The notes under the pieces are model-generated. The model searched no databases. It worked only from the letters and a program-made list of their open reading frames with translations, and was not told where the DNA came from. This document shows positions 1 to 9,954 of a stretch of DNA of 64,000 nucleotides, one piece after another. The position numbers and the translations under genes were made by a program. This DNA comes from Sorex araneus (taxonomy: Eukaryota; Chordata; Mammalia; Eulipotyphla; Soricidae): the NCBI RefSeq assembly GCF_027595985.1, contig NC_073304.1, forward strand, positions 50,881,137 through 50,945,136, in the 5' to 3' direction. Position 1 is the stretch's first letter, and the number at the start of each line of letters is the position of its first letter.

Positions 1-1499
1 AATATTTTCCATTTTTCCTACTTTTGTTTTTAACTTAATTAAATTTGGCAGCAGCCCAATAAAACTGTTGTTTTCTTGAAACTGGCACTGCAGGAAATAT
101 AAACTATAAAACAGTCTTTCACGACTAATTTATTTTATGAAAAGCTGATTTAGACCCTAGTCTTGGGTACTCCTGTATTTGGGTGCTGATTCTGATCTAA
201 TTATAAATATGGCTGTTCACTAGAAACAACTTTGGCACAATATCAGAATTTTTTTTTCATTGATATCTTATCAGGACTATAGCAATCACTGATATTCTAG
301 GTTTGGCAGCTTATTTCCCTGACATTTATAATTCACATTGAAGGCCTTTTTGTTCAATTCCTTGAGATTCTCCTGAATCTTCAACTGTATTAAGGTCCAA
401 TAGCAAAAAAAAAAAAAAAATGTAATGAGGGTTTTTGGTAGAATTTATGGTTCTTTTTAATTTTCAGGTCAACATGGAAGGCTGTAATTTGAAATTTTTG
501 TTAAATCTATTAGCTAACTTATAGATAATAAAAATATAAATATTTCTAAACCTCTGGAAAGTTTGTCACACACAGTGAAAGTTTACAAAACTTAAATATA
601 AGATAAATTTTTAAATTAAAAATATTAAATATTTAAAAATATTCCCAGAAGTAAAAACAGTCCTTCATTAGAGATATTTGTAATAAGTAAATTTTACCTT
701 GCTTAGATTAAATATAGTTTTATCAAGTATTTTCCTACTTCTACAGTTTAGCAAAAAATAGAGAACTATACTTCTCCTGTACTGTCAAAGTTTACACTTC
801 TAACCAGGGATTATGAATAATTTAGGAATGATTTGGTTAAAGTACAAGATAGCCTGTTTCCTAATACTTAATCTGATAAGGACAGGGACATTTATGAAAC
901 TCTTATGAGTTCGGCATATTTCTTATAATTAGAACATTGGACTCTAAGAACTAGCAGAGGCTTAAGAGATAATCTAGTCAAAGACTTCTATTTATAGAGG
1001 CAGAAAAAATTGCATGCACAGAGGCTGTGATTTACTAAATAAGAGACTCAGTTGAGTGCTACATTAGGCCTAAATGTGCTATCTTAACTCCTACAGAAAC
1101 ACTCTTCAATTTCAGTTTGCATCCTTGTTATTCAAAATGTTTTTCTATTCTTATATAAAAGAGCAGTAATTCAAACATTTCCTGCTGATAGTTATCTATG
1201 TAAACTTAAAGCCTCTGCAGTAGGGCTGGTTAAATATTCTAGAACAAATCACATATAATACTTTTATTTTTCTTGGATTTATAAACTGAGAAAGCTGATC
1301 TAAATGAAATTCATTGACCCCGTTGGTTTCTGGGAGCTTGACTATATTTGCTCAGGAACAGATCTGTCAACAATCAGCATGGCTTCATCACTCTTCTGCT
1401 CTTGAATTCAGACCCCCTTGGCTTTGCTGGAGCCAAAGCTCTTGCTGTCAGAGTTTAAAAACACAGAGGAACTGAAACATTTCATTGTTACAGTCATGT
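1..1499. other. AT-rich single-copy DNA, no gene seen
   Basis: No repeat family, exon-like open frame or RNA gene is recognisable. A short A-run lies near 405-420. Open frames are short and full of low-complexity AT codons. Confidence 0.6.
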
Positions 1500-1510
1500 A
1501 ACATTGCACT

Positions 1511-1771
1511 GTAACTGTATCACTGTCATCACTGTCATCCCAGTTGCTCATCGATTTGTTTGAGTGGGCACCAGTAAAGTCTCCATTGCAAGACTTGTTG
1601 TTACTGTTTTGGGCATATCTAATATGCCACGGGTAGCTGCCAGGCTCTGCCGAGCAGGTGAGATACTCTAGGTAGCTTGCCAGGGCTCTCCAAGAGGGGC
1701 AAAGGAGTCGAACCCAGATCAGCCTCATGCAAGGCAAGTGGCCTACCCGCTGTGCTATTGCTCCAGCCCAC
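1511..1771 (-). mobile_element. SINE-B (tRNA head plus RTE-derived body), near full length
   Basis: Read on the minus strand, the element starts with the tRNA-like head (GGGCTGGAGCAATAGCACAG, then a box-B-like GGTTCGA-type motif, degenerate here). It continues through the body with two GCCAGGCTCT/GGTAGCTTGCC modules and ends in the RTE-like tail (CACTGTCATC on the plus strand). An 11-bp direct repeat AACATTGCACT flanks it at 1500-1510 and 1772-1782, a convincing target-site duplication. Confidence 0.88.
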
Positions 1772-1782
1772 AACATTGCACT

Positions 1783-2423
1783 GGTCTTGGAAAATGATAA
1801 CATTCATAATTATACTTGTCAAAGAGTTTTTAGGAGCTACAAAAATTAAATAGAAAACAAAATCAAATTTATATTTACCAAAAACAAGCATATATTTAAT
1901 ATCCTGCATATTAAATATTATGTTTTTGGATCTTTGACATATGACAAAGTTAATGTTAAGATCATGATGATTTAAAAAACATTTTTAAAATAACATGTTC
2001 TCACAATATGTTAGCAATTAAAATACTAATTTTATATAGCATGCAAATGTATTTAATACTTAATATTCTAAAATTTAGCACTAAGAATTGTAACTAAAAT
2101 TTTATTTAGAGCTAATGTGAATAGATGAACTTAACAATAAACAACTGGTTTAGCTAATCACAGAGCTTTGGTACAAATTTATTTTCTTTGAAATAATAAA
2201 AGTTATTTCCAAGTTTTTTTGTGTTGGAAAGTATCATAATTTCAGACAGACTGGGACACATTTAGAAAATATTCAATGTCAGAAATTTTAAAAATGATTT
2301 ATGGATAATTTTATGAATGAAGCAAACTTTTCAAAATTAAAACATAATTTGTTTTCTTTTAAATATGAAAATTAGCCGTTTTATGTAAATGTTAGTTTGT
2401 GTGTGTGTTTGTCTGCATATATA
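1783..2423. other. AT-rich single-copy DNA
   Basis: Nothing recognisable. Strongly AT-rich, with no open frame of interest. Confidence 0.55.
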
Positions 2424-2591
2424 TTTGGCTTGAGGGCCATACTCAGCTGAGCTCAGGGCTTACAACTAGCTCTTTGTTCAGGGGTCACTCTTGGCAGGGC
2501 ATGGGGACCATATGGAATGCTTGGGGATTGAACCTACTTTGTCCACATGCAGTAAAGAGTCCTACCCATTGTAGTATTACTCTATCCTCAG
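2424..2591 (-). mobile_element. SINE-A (SOR-like), diverged copy
   Basis: Recognised on the minus strand by the order of blocks: head, CCATATGGTCCCC-like block, then the AGAGC/AGGGGT body. It is clearly more diverged than the copies at 12304 or 46831, so an older insertion. Confidence 0.7.
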
Positions 2592-2704
2592 CTTTATATT
2601 TTTATGTAATAGCTATAGTAGCAGACAGAATATTACCTCTGCTCCAAAGATACCACCATCTTAACACTCAGAATCAATAAATATCTTTAGTACAAAATAA
2701 AATA

Positions 2705-2815
2705 AGTCGTAGGGAGTCAGACACTTCATGTACTTGAAGTGTTATGCTTCCAGAGTGTTAAAACCAAGTAATAGAAAACAAGAATAGAGAAGGTGCACAA
2801 ACAAAAAGAGAATTG
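2705..2815 (+). repeat. Left part of a duplicated ~350-bp segment (copy A)
   Basis: Aligns with 7400-7515: both carry AGTGTTA.GCTTCCAGAGTG, AAAACCAAGTAAT and GCACAAACAAAAAGAGAATT. The match stops abruptly at 2815, where an L1 was inserted, and resumes at about 4390. See the finding on this duplication. Confidence 0.8.
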
Positions 2816-2834
2816 TGTACCATTATGTTACTTT

Positions 2835-3012
2835 TTTTTTTTTTTGGCTTTTTCGGTCACACCCACGATGCACAGGGGTTACTTCTGTCTCATGCATTCA
2901 GGAATTACTCCTGGCAGTGCTTGGGGGCCTATATGGGATGCTGGGAATCAAACCTGGGTCGGCCGCGTGCAAGGCAAATGCCCTACTGGTTGTGCTATTG
3001 CTCCAGCCCCCA
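2835..3012 (-). mobile_element. SINE-A nested inside the L1, with target-site duplication
   Basis: Minus-strand SOR-like SINE with a poly(T) (tail) start, GCATTCAGGAATTACTCCTG, CCTATATGGGATGCTGGGAA and head ending TTGCTCCAGCCCC. A 16-nt direct repeat ACCATTATGTTACTTT lies at 2819-2834 and 3013-3028. That repeat is itself L1 sequence, so the SINE is younger than its host L1. Confidence 0.93.
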
Positions 3013-3210
3013 ACCATTATGTTACTTTATATTCTACAAATGAGTGCACTCACATCACATACAAATGAGTGCAGTCTGCCCCTCTCTCTCTGACTTATTT
3101 CACTTAGCATGACACTGTCCATGTAGATCGACTTAATATGCAAATTTCATGATTTCATCTTTTCTAACAGCTGCATAGTGTTCCATTGTGTAAATCTACC
3201 AAAGTTTCTT

Positions 3211-3483
3211 TTACCAGTCATCTGTTCTCTGGGACTTAGGTTTTATTTTTTCCCAGATCTTAGCTATTGTAAATAATGCTTCAATAAGCATACAAATGCA
3301 GATGTTATTTATACTGTATTTTTTTGAATCTCCAGGATATATTCCCAGGTGTGGTATTGCTAGGTCAAATGGGAGCTCAATTTCTAGTTTTTTGAGAAAC
3401 GCCCATATTGTTTTCCAAAAAAGGCTGAACCAATCGACATTCTCACGGGCAGTGAAGGAAAGTCCCCTTCTCCCCACATCCAC
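3211..3483 (-). pseudogene. L1 post-ORF2 remnant open frame (90 aa)
   Basis: The open frame runs through the inverted L1 part and reads NVDWFSLFWKTIWAFLKKLE, then IELPFDLAIP and TIAKIWEKIK. These are typical conceptual translations of the L1 ORF2 end and 3' region ('...GLVQPFWKTIW... LLGIYP...' type). It is not a host gene. It has no independent start context and lies entirely in the inverted L1 segment. Confidence 0.8.
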
Positions 3484-4130
3484 GCCAACACCAGTTGCTT
3501 TTGTTCTTTTTGATGTGTGCTAGTCTCTATGGTGTGAAATGATATCTCATTGTTGTTTTGATCTGCATCTTCCTGACGGTAAGTGATGAAGAACGTTTTT
3601 CATATGCCTTTTGGCCATTTGGATTTCTTCTTTGAGAAAGTTTCTATTCATTTCATCGCCCCATTTTCTGATGGGATTGGGAGACTAACACAGGATAGTA
3701 GAGATAAGGGTCAGAGGATCACTTCTCAGCTTGGAAACTGGCCTCACATGCTGGGGGGAAAGGCAGCTGGGATAGAGAAGGGACCACATTGTAAATGATG
3801 CTTGGAGGTCTCGTTTGGAATAAGAGATGCGTGCTGACAGTAGACTATGTCAGTTGGCCACTTATTACATGATGGCCACTTATTACTTATATTGCAAACC
3901 ATAACACCCAAAAGGAGAGAGAGACAGTAAATAAAATGGAATGTGCCTGCTACAGAGGCAGGTGGGGATGGAGAGGGGGGTTGGTGGGAGGGATACTAGG
4001 AACATTGGTGGTAGAGAATGGGCACTGGTGAAGGGATGGGTACTCGATCATTGTATGACTGAAATGTAATCACAAAAGTTTGTAAGTTTATATCTCATGG
4101 AGATTCATTAAAAAAAAAAAAAAAAGAAAA

Positions 4131-4382
4131 ATGCTTTGAAACCAGAATGCCTAAACTGAGGGAAAGAGAGAAAGAGAAAAGAGGGGGCCTGCCAAAGAAA
4201 CAGGTTGGGGTGGGGATAGTTTGGGTGGGGTGGAAGGAAAGCAGGAGGCATTGGAACTGGGAAATTACACTGGTAGAAGGATGGGATGTTGGAACATTGT
4301 ATGACTGAAACCCAATCATGAACAGCTTTGTAATGCTCTACCTCAAGGTGATTCAATAGAATAAAAAAAAAATAAAGAAGAA
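4131..4382 (+). mobile_element. L1 3' UTR fragment of a different, older subfamily
   Basis: Contains CATTGTATGACTGAAACCCA, GGTGATTCAATAGAATAAAA and a purine-rich GAGAAAGAGAAAAGAGGGGG tract before an A-rich tail with AATAAA-like motifs. The 'GACTGAAACCCAATCATGAA' variant separates it from the ATGAGGGAAAAACAAGCA variant at 6136. Confidence 0.75.
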
Positions 4383-4610
4383 AAAGAGAGAGAATTGACT
4401 ATAGAAAAGAAAGTAATAGAACCCTATGCAAATCTTCCCAACATGTATTCCTGAGAGTATTACTATGAGAGTGAGATATTTGCAGCAATTTAAGGAAAAA
4501 TAGAAGTTCTTTTAAATTCTGAAAATTTAAAAGAATTTTTGAATAAAATCAGTTCATTGTTTTAGCATCAGGATTTTATTGTATTTTCAAATTATAGCTA
4601 AAATTTGATT
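4383..4610 (+). repeat. Right part of the duplicated segment (copy A)
   Basis: Continues the alignment with 7500-7755: GAGAATTGACTATAGA, CTATGCAAATCTTCCCAACA, TGTATTCCTGAGAGTATTA, and a shared A/T-rich end with ATCAGGA.TTTA.TGTATTTTCAA. Confidence 0.8.
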
Positions 4611-4714
4611 ACTAATCATTTATATTAAAATATATCGAAAATTATAAATAAAGGGAAGTCAGAGAAATTGTTTAAACTGTCATCCCCTTCTACTAACCAA
4701 AAATAAATCCATTG

Positions 4715-4901
4715 TGGTTAGAGAGGTATTAGAGTGGGTAAGATGCTTGCCTTGCACACTGATAACCCAGGTTTCATCCCCAGCTCTCTTATAGTCTTCC
4801 AAGCCTGTCTAGGAGTGATTCCTGAGAACAGAGCCAAGAACCGTGAGCAACTCCAGTTGTGACTCCAAATCAAATAGCAAAAAAAAAAAAAAAAAAAAAG
4901 A
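4715..4901 (+). mobile_element. SINE-A, diverged
   Basis: Plus-strand head (GAGTGGGTAAGATGCTTGCC, CCCAGGTTTCATCCC), body AGGAGTGATTCCTGAGAACA and an A19-20 tail near 4880-4900. Confidence 0.78.
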
Positions 4902-5330
4902 GTTTGGGTAGATAGCCTGATTATCCTTATATTTGTTTTCTATCATTACTGTATCATAAATTTGGTTTAAAACATCAGGTGGCTAAAGCTATATTAATCA
5001 GTATTCTTTCAGAGATACATAATTCTTCAAATGCATGTTATATAAATGTTTACATAGAAAGAGACAGAGAGAAATTAAGTTTTAGGAAGAGTTTCATACT
5101 ATTCTGTTGCTGGAAAGCCCAGAAGTTGCTCTCAGACAGGATGGTAAGGCACTTGAGAAGGGTTACATTACAACTGCAGTTCATAGTCTGTGGGCATATT
5201 TTCATATCCTTGGGTAGGTCTGTCTTTATCTTAAGGTATTTTGATTATTGGATGAGAGACTCTCTACCTTCATTCAAAGTTTAATAAATTATTTATTGAA
5301 TGTAATCAAAGTAAAGTGAAAGTAAAGTGA
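4902..5330. other. Single-copy DNA
   Basis: No recognisable repeat. A 101-residue plus-strand open frame at 4979-5284 has no family resemblance, starts in AT-rich context and lacks splice or other gene context, so I do not call it a gene. Confidence 0.5.
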
Positions 5331-5525
5331 AATTTACCAGTTACACATGCGGGGTGGGAGGCTGGGGAGGTGGGGGGGAAGGGGGGAGGTATATCGTGAT
5401 TCTTGGTGGTGGAATATGTGCACTGGTGAAGGGATGGGTGTTTGAGCATTGTATAACTGAGACTTTAACCTGAGAGCTTTGTAACTTTCCACATGGTGAA
5501 TCAATAAAAGAATTAAAAAAAAAGA
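5331..5525 (+). mobile_element. L1 3' UTR with G-rich tract and A-rich tail
   Basis: G-rich run at about 5350-5392, then GCACTGGTGAAGGGATGGGT, GAGCATTGTATAACTGAGAC, CTTTGTAACTTTCCACATGG and GAATCAATAAAAGAATTAAA. This 'TTTCCACATGGTGAATCAAT' subfamily is the same one seen reversed at 30506 and 59797. Confidence 0.85.
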
Positions 5526-6065
5526 GAGACCATGTTCTCTTGTTAAGAGAACATTTTCCAGAGAGGCTGGAACCAAACAATAGTCCCACCAGTGTAAGGT
5601 AATGAGTCATTTTTGCGTCCTCACCATAACTTTCTGTTTCTTACCCTTTTGATAGTTAGACCATTCTCACAAGTGTTAGACAGCACCTCATTGTTCTTGA
5701 TTTACATTTACCTGATAACAAATGCTGTTTTCATGAACATTGTTTACATATTCCTGTTGACCATCTTTGAGAAACTGCCTTTTCAATTCTCTTCCCCATT
5801 TTTTGATGAAGTGATTATTTTGTTGTTGTTTAGCTTGGAGAGAGTTTTATAAATCTTGAATATCTGTCTCTTGTCTGATGTGTGATGGGCAAATATTTTC
5901 TCCCCATCAGTGGAGTATCTATTTTAGGCCTCATTTCTTTTTTAAGTGTAGAAGCTTTTTTATTTTCATGTAGACTTATTTGTTTAGTTCTGCTTTTTTT
6001 TTTTTCCAAGGGTTGTGTGTATCCTTGAAGACTCCATTGAGGTCAAGTCCTATTTGTTTTCCGAT
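5526..6065 (-). mobile_element. Old L1 ORF2 3'-end fragment, antisense
   Basis: On the plus strand it reads as the usual antisense of the L1 ORF2 C-terminus: AGACAGCACCTCATTGTTCT, ATTTACCTGATAACAAATG, CTTCCCCATTTTTTGATGAA, then TCTCTTGTCTGATGTGTGAT and GTGTAGAAGCTTTTTTATTT. It aligns in order with 36112-36500. Frames are broken by many substitutions, so this is an old copy. It abuts the oppositely oriented L1 tail at 5525. Confidence 0.8.
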
Positions 6066-6135
6066 TTTTCATTTTTGTTTTAGAGTCACACCTGATAGTG
6101 CTCAAAGGAAATTGTGGCTCTGAGCTAAAAAATGA
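6066..6135 (-). mobile_element. SINE-A tail-half fragment
   Basis: The plus strand has TTTTAGAGTCACACCTGATA and a GGCTCTGAG block, matching the tail half of reversed SINE-A. Truncated by the L1 tail that follows. Confidence 0.5.
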
Positions 6136-6540
6136 CCTCTGTGGGGGAAAAGTCATCCCAGATAGAGAAGGGAACACCAAGTAAAATGTGATTGAAAATC
6201 CCGCGTGGGAAGGGAGATGCGTGCTGAAAGTAGACTAGAGACTGAACATGATGGCCACTCAATACCCCTACTGCAAACCACAAACACCCAAAGGGAGAGA
6301 AAGAGACCAAACTGGAATACCCTGCTACAGAGGGGGTGGGGTGGGGGGGATGGGATGGGATTGGGGGGTGGGAGGGATACTGGGTTAATTGGTGGTGGAG
6401 AATGGACACTAGTGAAGGGATGGGCTCTTGAATATTGCACGAGGGAAAAACAAGCATGAAAATGTGTGAATCTGTAACTGTACCCTCACTGTGACTCACT
6501 AATTAAAAATAAATAAATAAATAAAAGAAGATTATAGGAT
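6136..6540 (+). mobile_element. L1 3' end, youngest-looking subfamily
   Basis: Starts in the TCATCCCAGATAGAGAAGGG block and runs through GATGCGTGCTGAAAGTAGAC, ATGATGGCCACTCAATACCC, a G-rich tract (6331-6375), GGTGGTGGAGAATGGACACT, ACAAGCATGAAAATGTGTGA and CACTAATTAAAAATAAATAA. The tail contains an AAAT/AATA repeat. It is very similar to 37437-37826. Confidence 0.9.
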
Positions 6541-7395
6541 ACAAAAAAAAAAGTTTAATAAATTCTTTGTTAACCTCATCTGCAAATGTCATCACTGGGA
6601 CTCTAGACCAGCTTGTGACTCAGTATCTCAGCTACCTCGTTGAGTCCTAATATTCACTGTCATAGTTTACATTTCTGAAAATACGAACTAACTCTTGAAA
6701 AGTGCCAAAGCACTTTATTTTTCCCATTTGAAGGGCTCTCAGGCAGTGTTCCTCAACTTTTCTACCTATGGAACAACTCTGATCTATATAGACAGGTGTA
6801 CAAAGTCCACTTTCCTATGAGAAAGAATTTTCTTGCATTTCCTAGTGCCTGTAAGATGCACATTCTTCATCTGTGGTCTTCTTCCACCTTCAAGTCAATA
6901 ATGGCTACTCAGGCTCCATTAGGCAGACACTGTCTCCTGCCTCCTGTGTTTCTACTTTCATAAACCATTTGGCAGACCAAAGTAACCCAGAGTAAGTTGT
7001 CATTTCATGTTTAGCTAATTGGTAACTTTACTTTCATCTTTAATTTTTAATTGTCTCTGCCACATTGTGCAATATGCTCAAACATTTCCAGAATTAGACT
7101 ATATACAGATTTGAGGGCATTATTCTATGTACTGTACTCATTTAAGCCTTTATTAAGAAATAAAGTATACTGCAGACATTTTAGATTTATCCTGGTTGTT
7201 TTTTGAGTCAGACTTTAATTGTTTTATTAAATCAGATTTTTAGCAACCAGAACTGTAAACTAAAATATATGTAAAGCCACACAATTTGTAGTCTTTTATT
7301 TTAGGAGGCATAGGAAACTGAAACAGCTGTCCTGATCAGGTAAGTAGAAATTTAGACAACAGAATTTTATCTAACATAATATGAATCTCCTTGGG
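6541..7395. other. Single-copy DNA, one possible DNA-transposon fragment
   Basis: Mostly unrecognised. 6742-6800 begins GCAGTGTTCCTCAACTTTTC, which recalls hAT-type terminal inverted repeats (compare 57843-57976), but I cannot confirm a second terminus. Confidence 0.4.
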
Positions 7396-7674
7396 AATTT
7401 TCAGTAAACCAGAGGGATTCAGGCACTGAATGTACTTTAAGTGTTAAGCTTCCAGAGTGTTAAAACCAAGTAATCAGAAGCAGGAACAGAAAAGTTGCAC
7501 AAACAAAAAGAGAATTGACTGTAGAGCAGGAAGTAATACAACACTATGCAAATCTTCCTAACATGTATTCCTGAGAGTATTATTATGAAAATGAGTTATT
7601 GGCAGATATTCAGGCAAAAATAAAAGTTCTTTCAAATTCTAAAAATTTGGGAGAATTTTTAGAGTAAAATCAGT

Positions 7675-7717
<43 letters not shown>

Positions 7718-7765
7718 TTTTGACATCAGGACTTTACTGTATTTTCAAGCATTGAAAATATCCAA
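7396..7765 (+). repeat. Duplicated segment, uninterrupted copy B
   Basis: Second copy of the segment split at 2705-2815 / 4383-4610. It lacks the L1 and SINE insertions, so it shows the empty site. It differs by a TTTA microsatellite at 7673-7720 that replaces a short TTCATTG... stretch in copy A. Confidence 0.82.
7673..7720 (+). repeat. (TTTA)n microsatellite
   Basis: About twelve tandem ATTT units, present only in copy B of the duplicated segment. Confidence 0.98.
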
Positions 7766-8501
7766 GTGGCTGTGCAATGTTGAAACAAAACAAAACATTG
7801 GGTAAGTTGTGTTTTCCCTCTGAAGACATGATTATGATGGCATAACTTGAGAAATGTTATAGCAGAACTAGTATAATTTATATTCTAATAATGTTACCAT
7901 TAAAAGAATAATAACCAACCTATTGATTTCATATACTTAATAAGTAATGAGTGTAGCTGTCTAATTAGAAGTGTCAAAGCAGCCCTTACAAGCTTAACTT
8001 CCTTAAGGAGAGTTACTACAGGGGGAAATAAAGAATCCATGAGGTAGTGATTGACCTGTGCCTGCCCATAAAACCAGAGAACTCTCTGCTTAGGGGTAAT
8101 TCTATGGTGATAACATAAATATGAGCAAAAGATACTTTTTTTCTTAATTCTTATCAACCACTCTTTTCCCCCCCTGTTGAAGCATCTCTTCAGTGGTGTC
8201 AGCATTCAGAGTTGGTTCTCCTTCCTAAACCAGATAATCCAGGACTGTCCATCTTAGATATAATCACAAAGTAAAGAAGAAAAAGATAAATAAGCAACCA
8301 AGGAAGAAGGGTTACAAGCAGAATTGAAGCATGTGTATAAGGTAAAGTCTGGAAAGTAAACTGATATCTACAAAATAACAAAGAATGGACATTTGCTCCA
8401 AAATTGAAGAGTAACAAAACAGATTGTAGTTTGAATATTTGTAGGGTTATCCCTCACAATACAAGCAATACAGAAACACTTGAGCTTACACAAATTGTAA
8501 A
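7766..8501. other. Single-copy DNA
   Basis: No recognisable repeat. Minus-strand open frames of 101 and 72 residues at 7900-8417 resemble no known family and have no supporting signals. Confidence 0.5.
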
Positions 8502-8738
8502 GCCTAGGTGATAGCATAGCAACATTTCCCTTGCACGTGGCTGAGCTGGGTTCGATTCCTCCGCCCCTCTCCCAGAGCCTGGCAAGCTACCAAGAGTATC
8601 TCTCCCGCACTACAGAGCCTGGCAAGCTACTCGTGGCGCATTCAATATGCCAAAAATAGTAAAAACAAGTTTCGCAATGGAGACGTTACTGGTGCCCACT
8701 TGGGCAAATCAATGAACAATGGGATGACAGTGATACAG
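8502..8738 (+). mobile_element. SINE-B
   Basis: Head with GCTGGGTTCGATTCCTCCGC, two GAGCCTGGCAAGCTAC modules, CAATATGCCAAAAATAGTAA, CAATGGAGACGTTACTGGTG and CAATGGGATGACAGTGATAC at the 3' end. Confidence 0.9.
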
Positions 8739-8920
8739 GGGGCCAAAGCAATAGTATGGCAGGAAGGGTATTTGCCTTGTATGTGGCCCACCCAGGTTGA
8801 ATCTCCAGCATCCTATATGATCACCTTAGACCAACAGGAGTAATTCCTGATCACAGAGCCAGAACTAACTCCTGAGAGTCACTTGGTTTAGACCAAAATA
8901 AAAACATAAAACAATAAACA
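8739..8920 (+). mobile_element. SINE-A, directly downstream of SINE-B
   Basis: Starts GGGGGCCAAAGCAATAGTAT at the exact end of the SINE-B tail. Body contains GGAGTAATTCCTGATCACAG, followed by an A-rich tail (AATAAAAACATAAAACAATA). The abutting position suggests insertion into or next to the SINE-B tail. Confidence 0.8.
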
Positions 8921-9190
8921 AATTATAAAGCCTAAATCCCATTGCTTGTCTGTGAATGGATTAATGTGATCTTGGCCTATCTAATAGCCTATCAGGAACA
9001 GAAATAAGTTTCTTCAAAGGACGATACTATTTAGTCCCTTATAATAATCTAATTTTTTTAGATATAAAGTTCAGGATTCATGTCTGTCATTTACAAAATG
9101 ATCACATGCCAAGAAAAAATATAGTAAAAATTCAACAAAGGATCTCAATATTACAGTTATTATACATGCATCTAAAATATTTGTGATTTG

Positions 9191-9605
9191 TCCTAAGAGT
9201 AGTAGAGATAAGGACCGGGAGGTCTGCTCCACCGGTCTCACATGCTGGGGCAAAAGGCAGCTCAAATAGAGAATGGAACACCAAGTAAAGAATATTGCAA
9301 GGACCCGTACGGGTTGATAGATATGTGCTGAAAGTAGACTATAGACTAAACACGATGGCCACACAATACCTCTATTGCAAACCCAAAAGGAGAGAGAACA
9401 AAAGGGAATGCCCTGCTACAGAGTCGGGGTGGGGTGGGGTGGGGTGGGGTGAGGGTAGTGAGTGGGATACTGGGAACATTGGTGGAGGAGAATAGGAAAA
9501 AAGGGATGGGTAAACAATCATCGTATGACTGAAATGCAAACACGAAAGTTTTTAAGTATATAACTGTACCTTATGGTAATTCACAAATAAAAAATTATTT
9601 AAAAA
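9191..9605 (+). mobile_element. L1 3' UTR with strong G-quadruplex-type tract
   Basis: AGTAGTAGAGATAAGGACCG, CTCACATGCTGGGG, ATGTGCTGAAAGTAGACTAT and CACGATGGCCACACAATACC, then repeated GGGGT units at 9424-9452, ATCGTATGACTGAAATGCAA and an A-rich end. Same subfamily as 3682-4125 ('GACTGAAATG.AA.CAC'). Confidence 0.88.
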
Positions 9606-9954
9606 TCAGCTCAGGCCAGATGGGAAAAAAGTATCTGTGATTTGAAATTATGTATGCCAAATAAAAATTTAACAAAAAATTAATAACTTAAGATAAAATA
9701 TAGAATTTAAAGAATGATTAATTTTCAAAAATATAATCATTTTCTTAACAAAATTGGACACAATTTAACCAAGAAAATAATCATAGATGAGTCCCGAGTA
9801 AGATAACATAAATGAAACAGAAATGATGGAAAAAAGAAATAAGTATAAAATACAAGGCAGATGATAAAGTTTCCTAAGTAAATGGTATTAGTATATCAAA
9901 AAGGAAAAAGAATGTAGAAGGAAAGTAACTCAATGTTTGAGTGTTTTATTATCT

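Larger units (their letters stand above)
2816..4125 (+). mobile_element. 5'-inverted (twin-primed) L1 insertion, with a nested SINE
   Basis: From about 3682 to 4125 the L1 3' UTR reads on the plus strand (GGAGACTAACAC, ATGATGGCCACT, GGTGGTAGAGAATGGGCACT, poly(A) at 4110-4125). From about 3680 back to 2818 the L1 sequence just upstream of it (end of ORF2 and start of the 3' UTR) reads on the minus strand. The two parts meet almost without loss in L1 coordinates, as in twin priming. A SINE-A occupies 2835-3012. The pre-insertion site is preserved at 7400-7520. A direct repeat AAAAAGAGAATTG (2803-2815) recurs imperfectly near 4383-4396, beyond a second L1 tail, so the order of the two L1 insertions is not settled. 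Confidence 0.85.

Noticed and set aside
1619-1909. Minus-strand 96-residue frame with NSTAGRPLALHEADLGSTPL
   Set aside because: This is the SINE-B head in translation; near-identical peptides recur at other SINE copies (for example 14298 and 41634).
4979-5284. 101-residue plus-strand open frame
   Set aside because: AT-biased composition, no family likeness, no splice or promoter context; length is within chance for this window.
7673-7720. Repeated short units as a CRISPR-like or satellite array
   Set aside because: Simple (TTTA)n microsatellite without spacers. No CRISPR-like repeat-spacer pattern occurs anywhere in the window.
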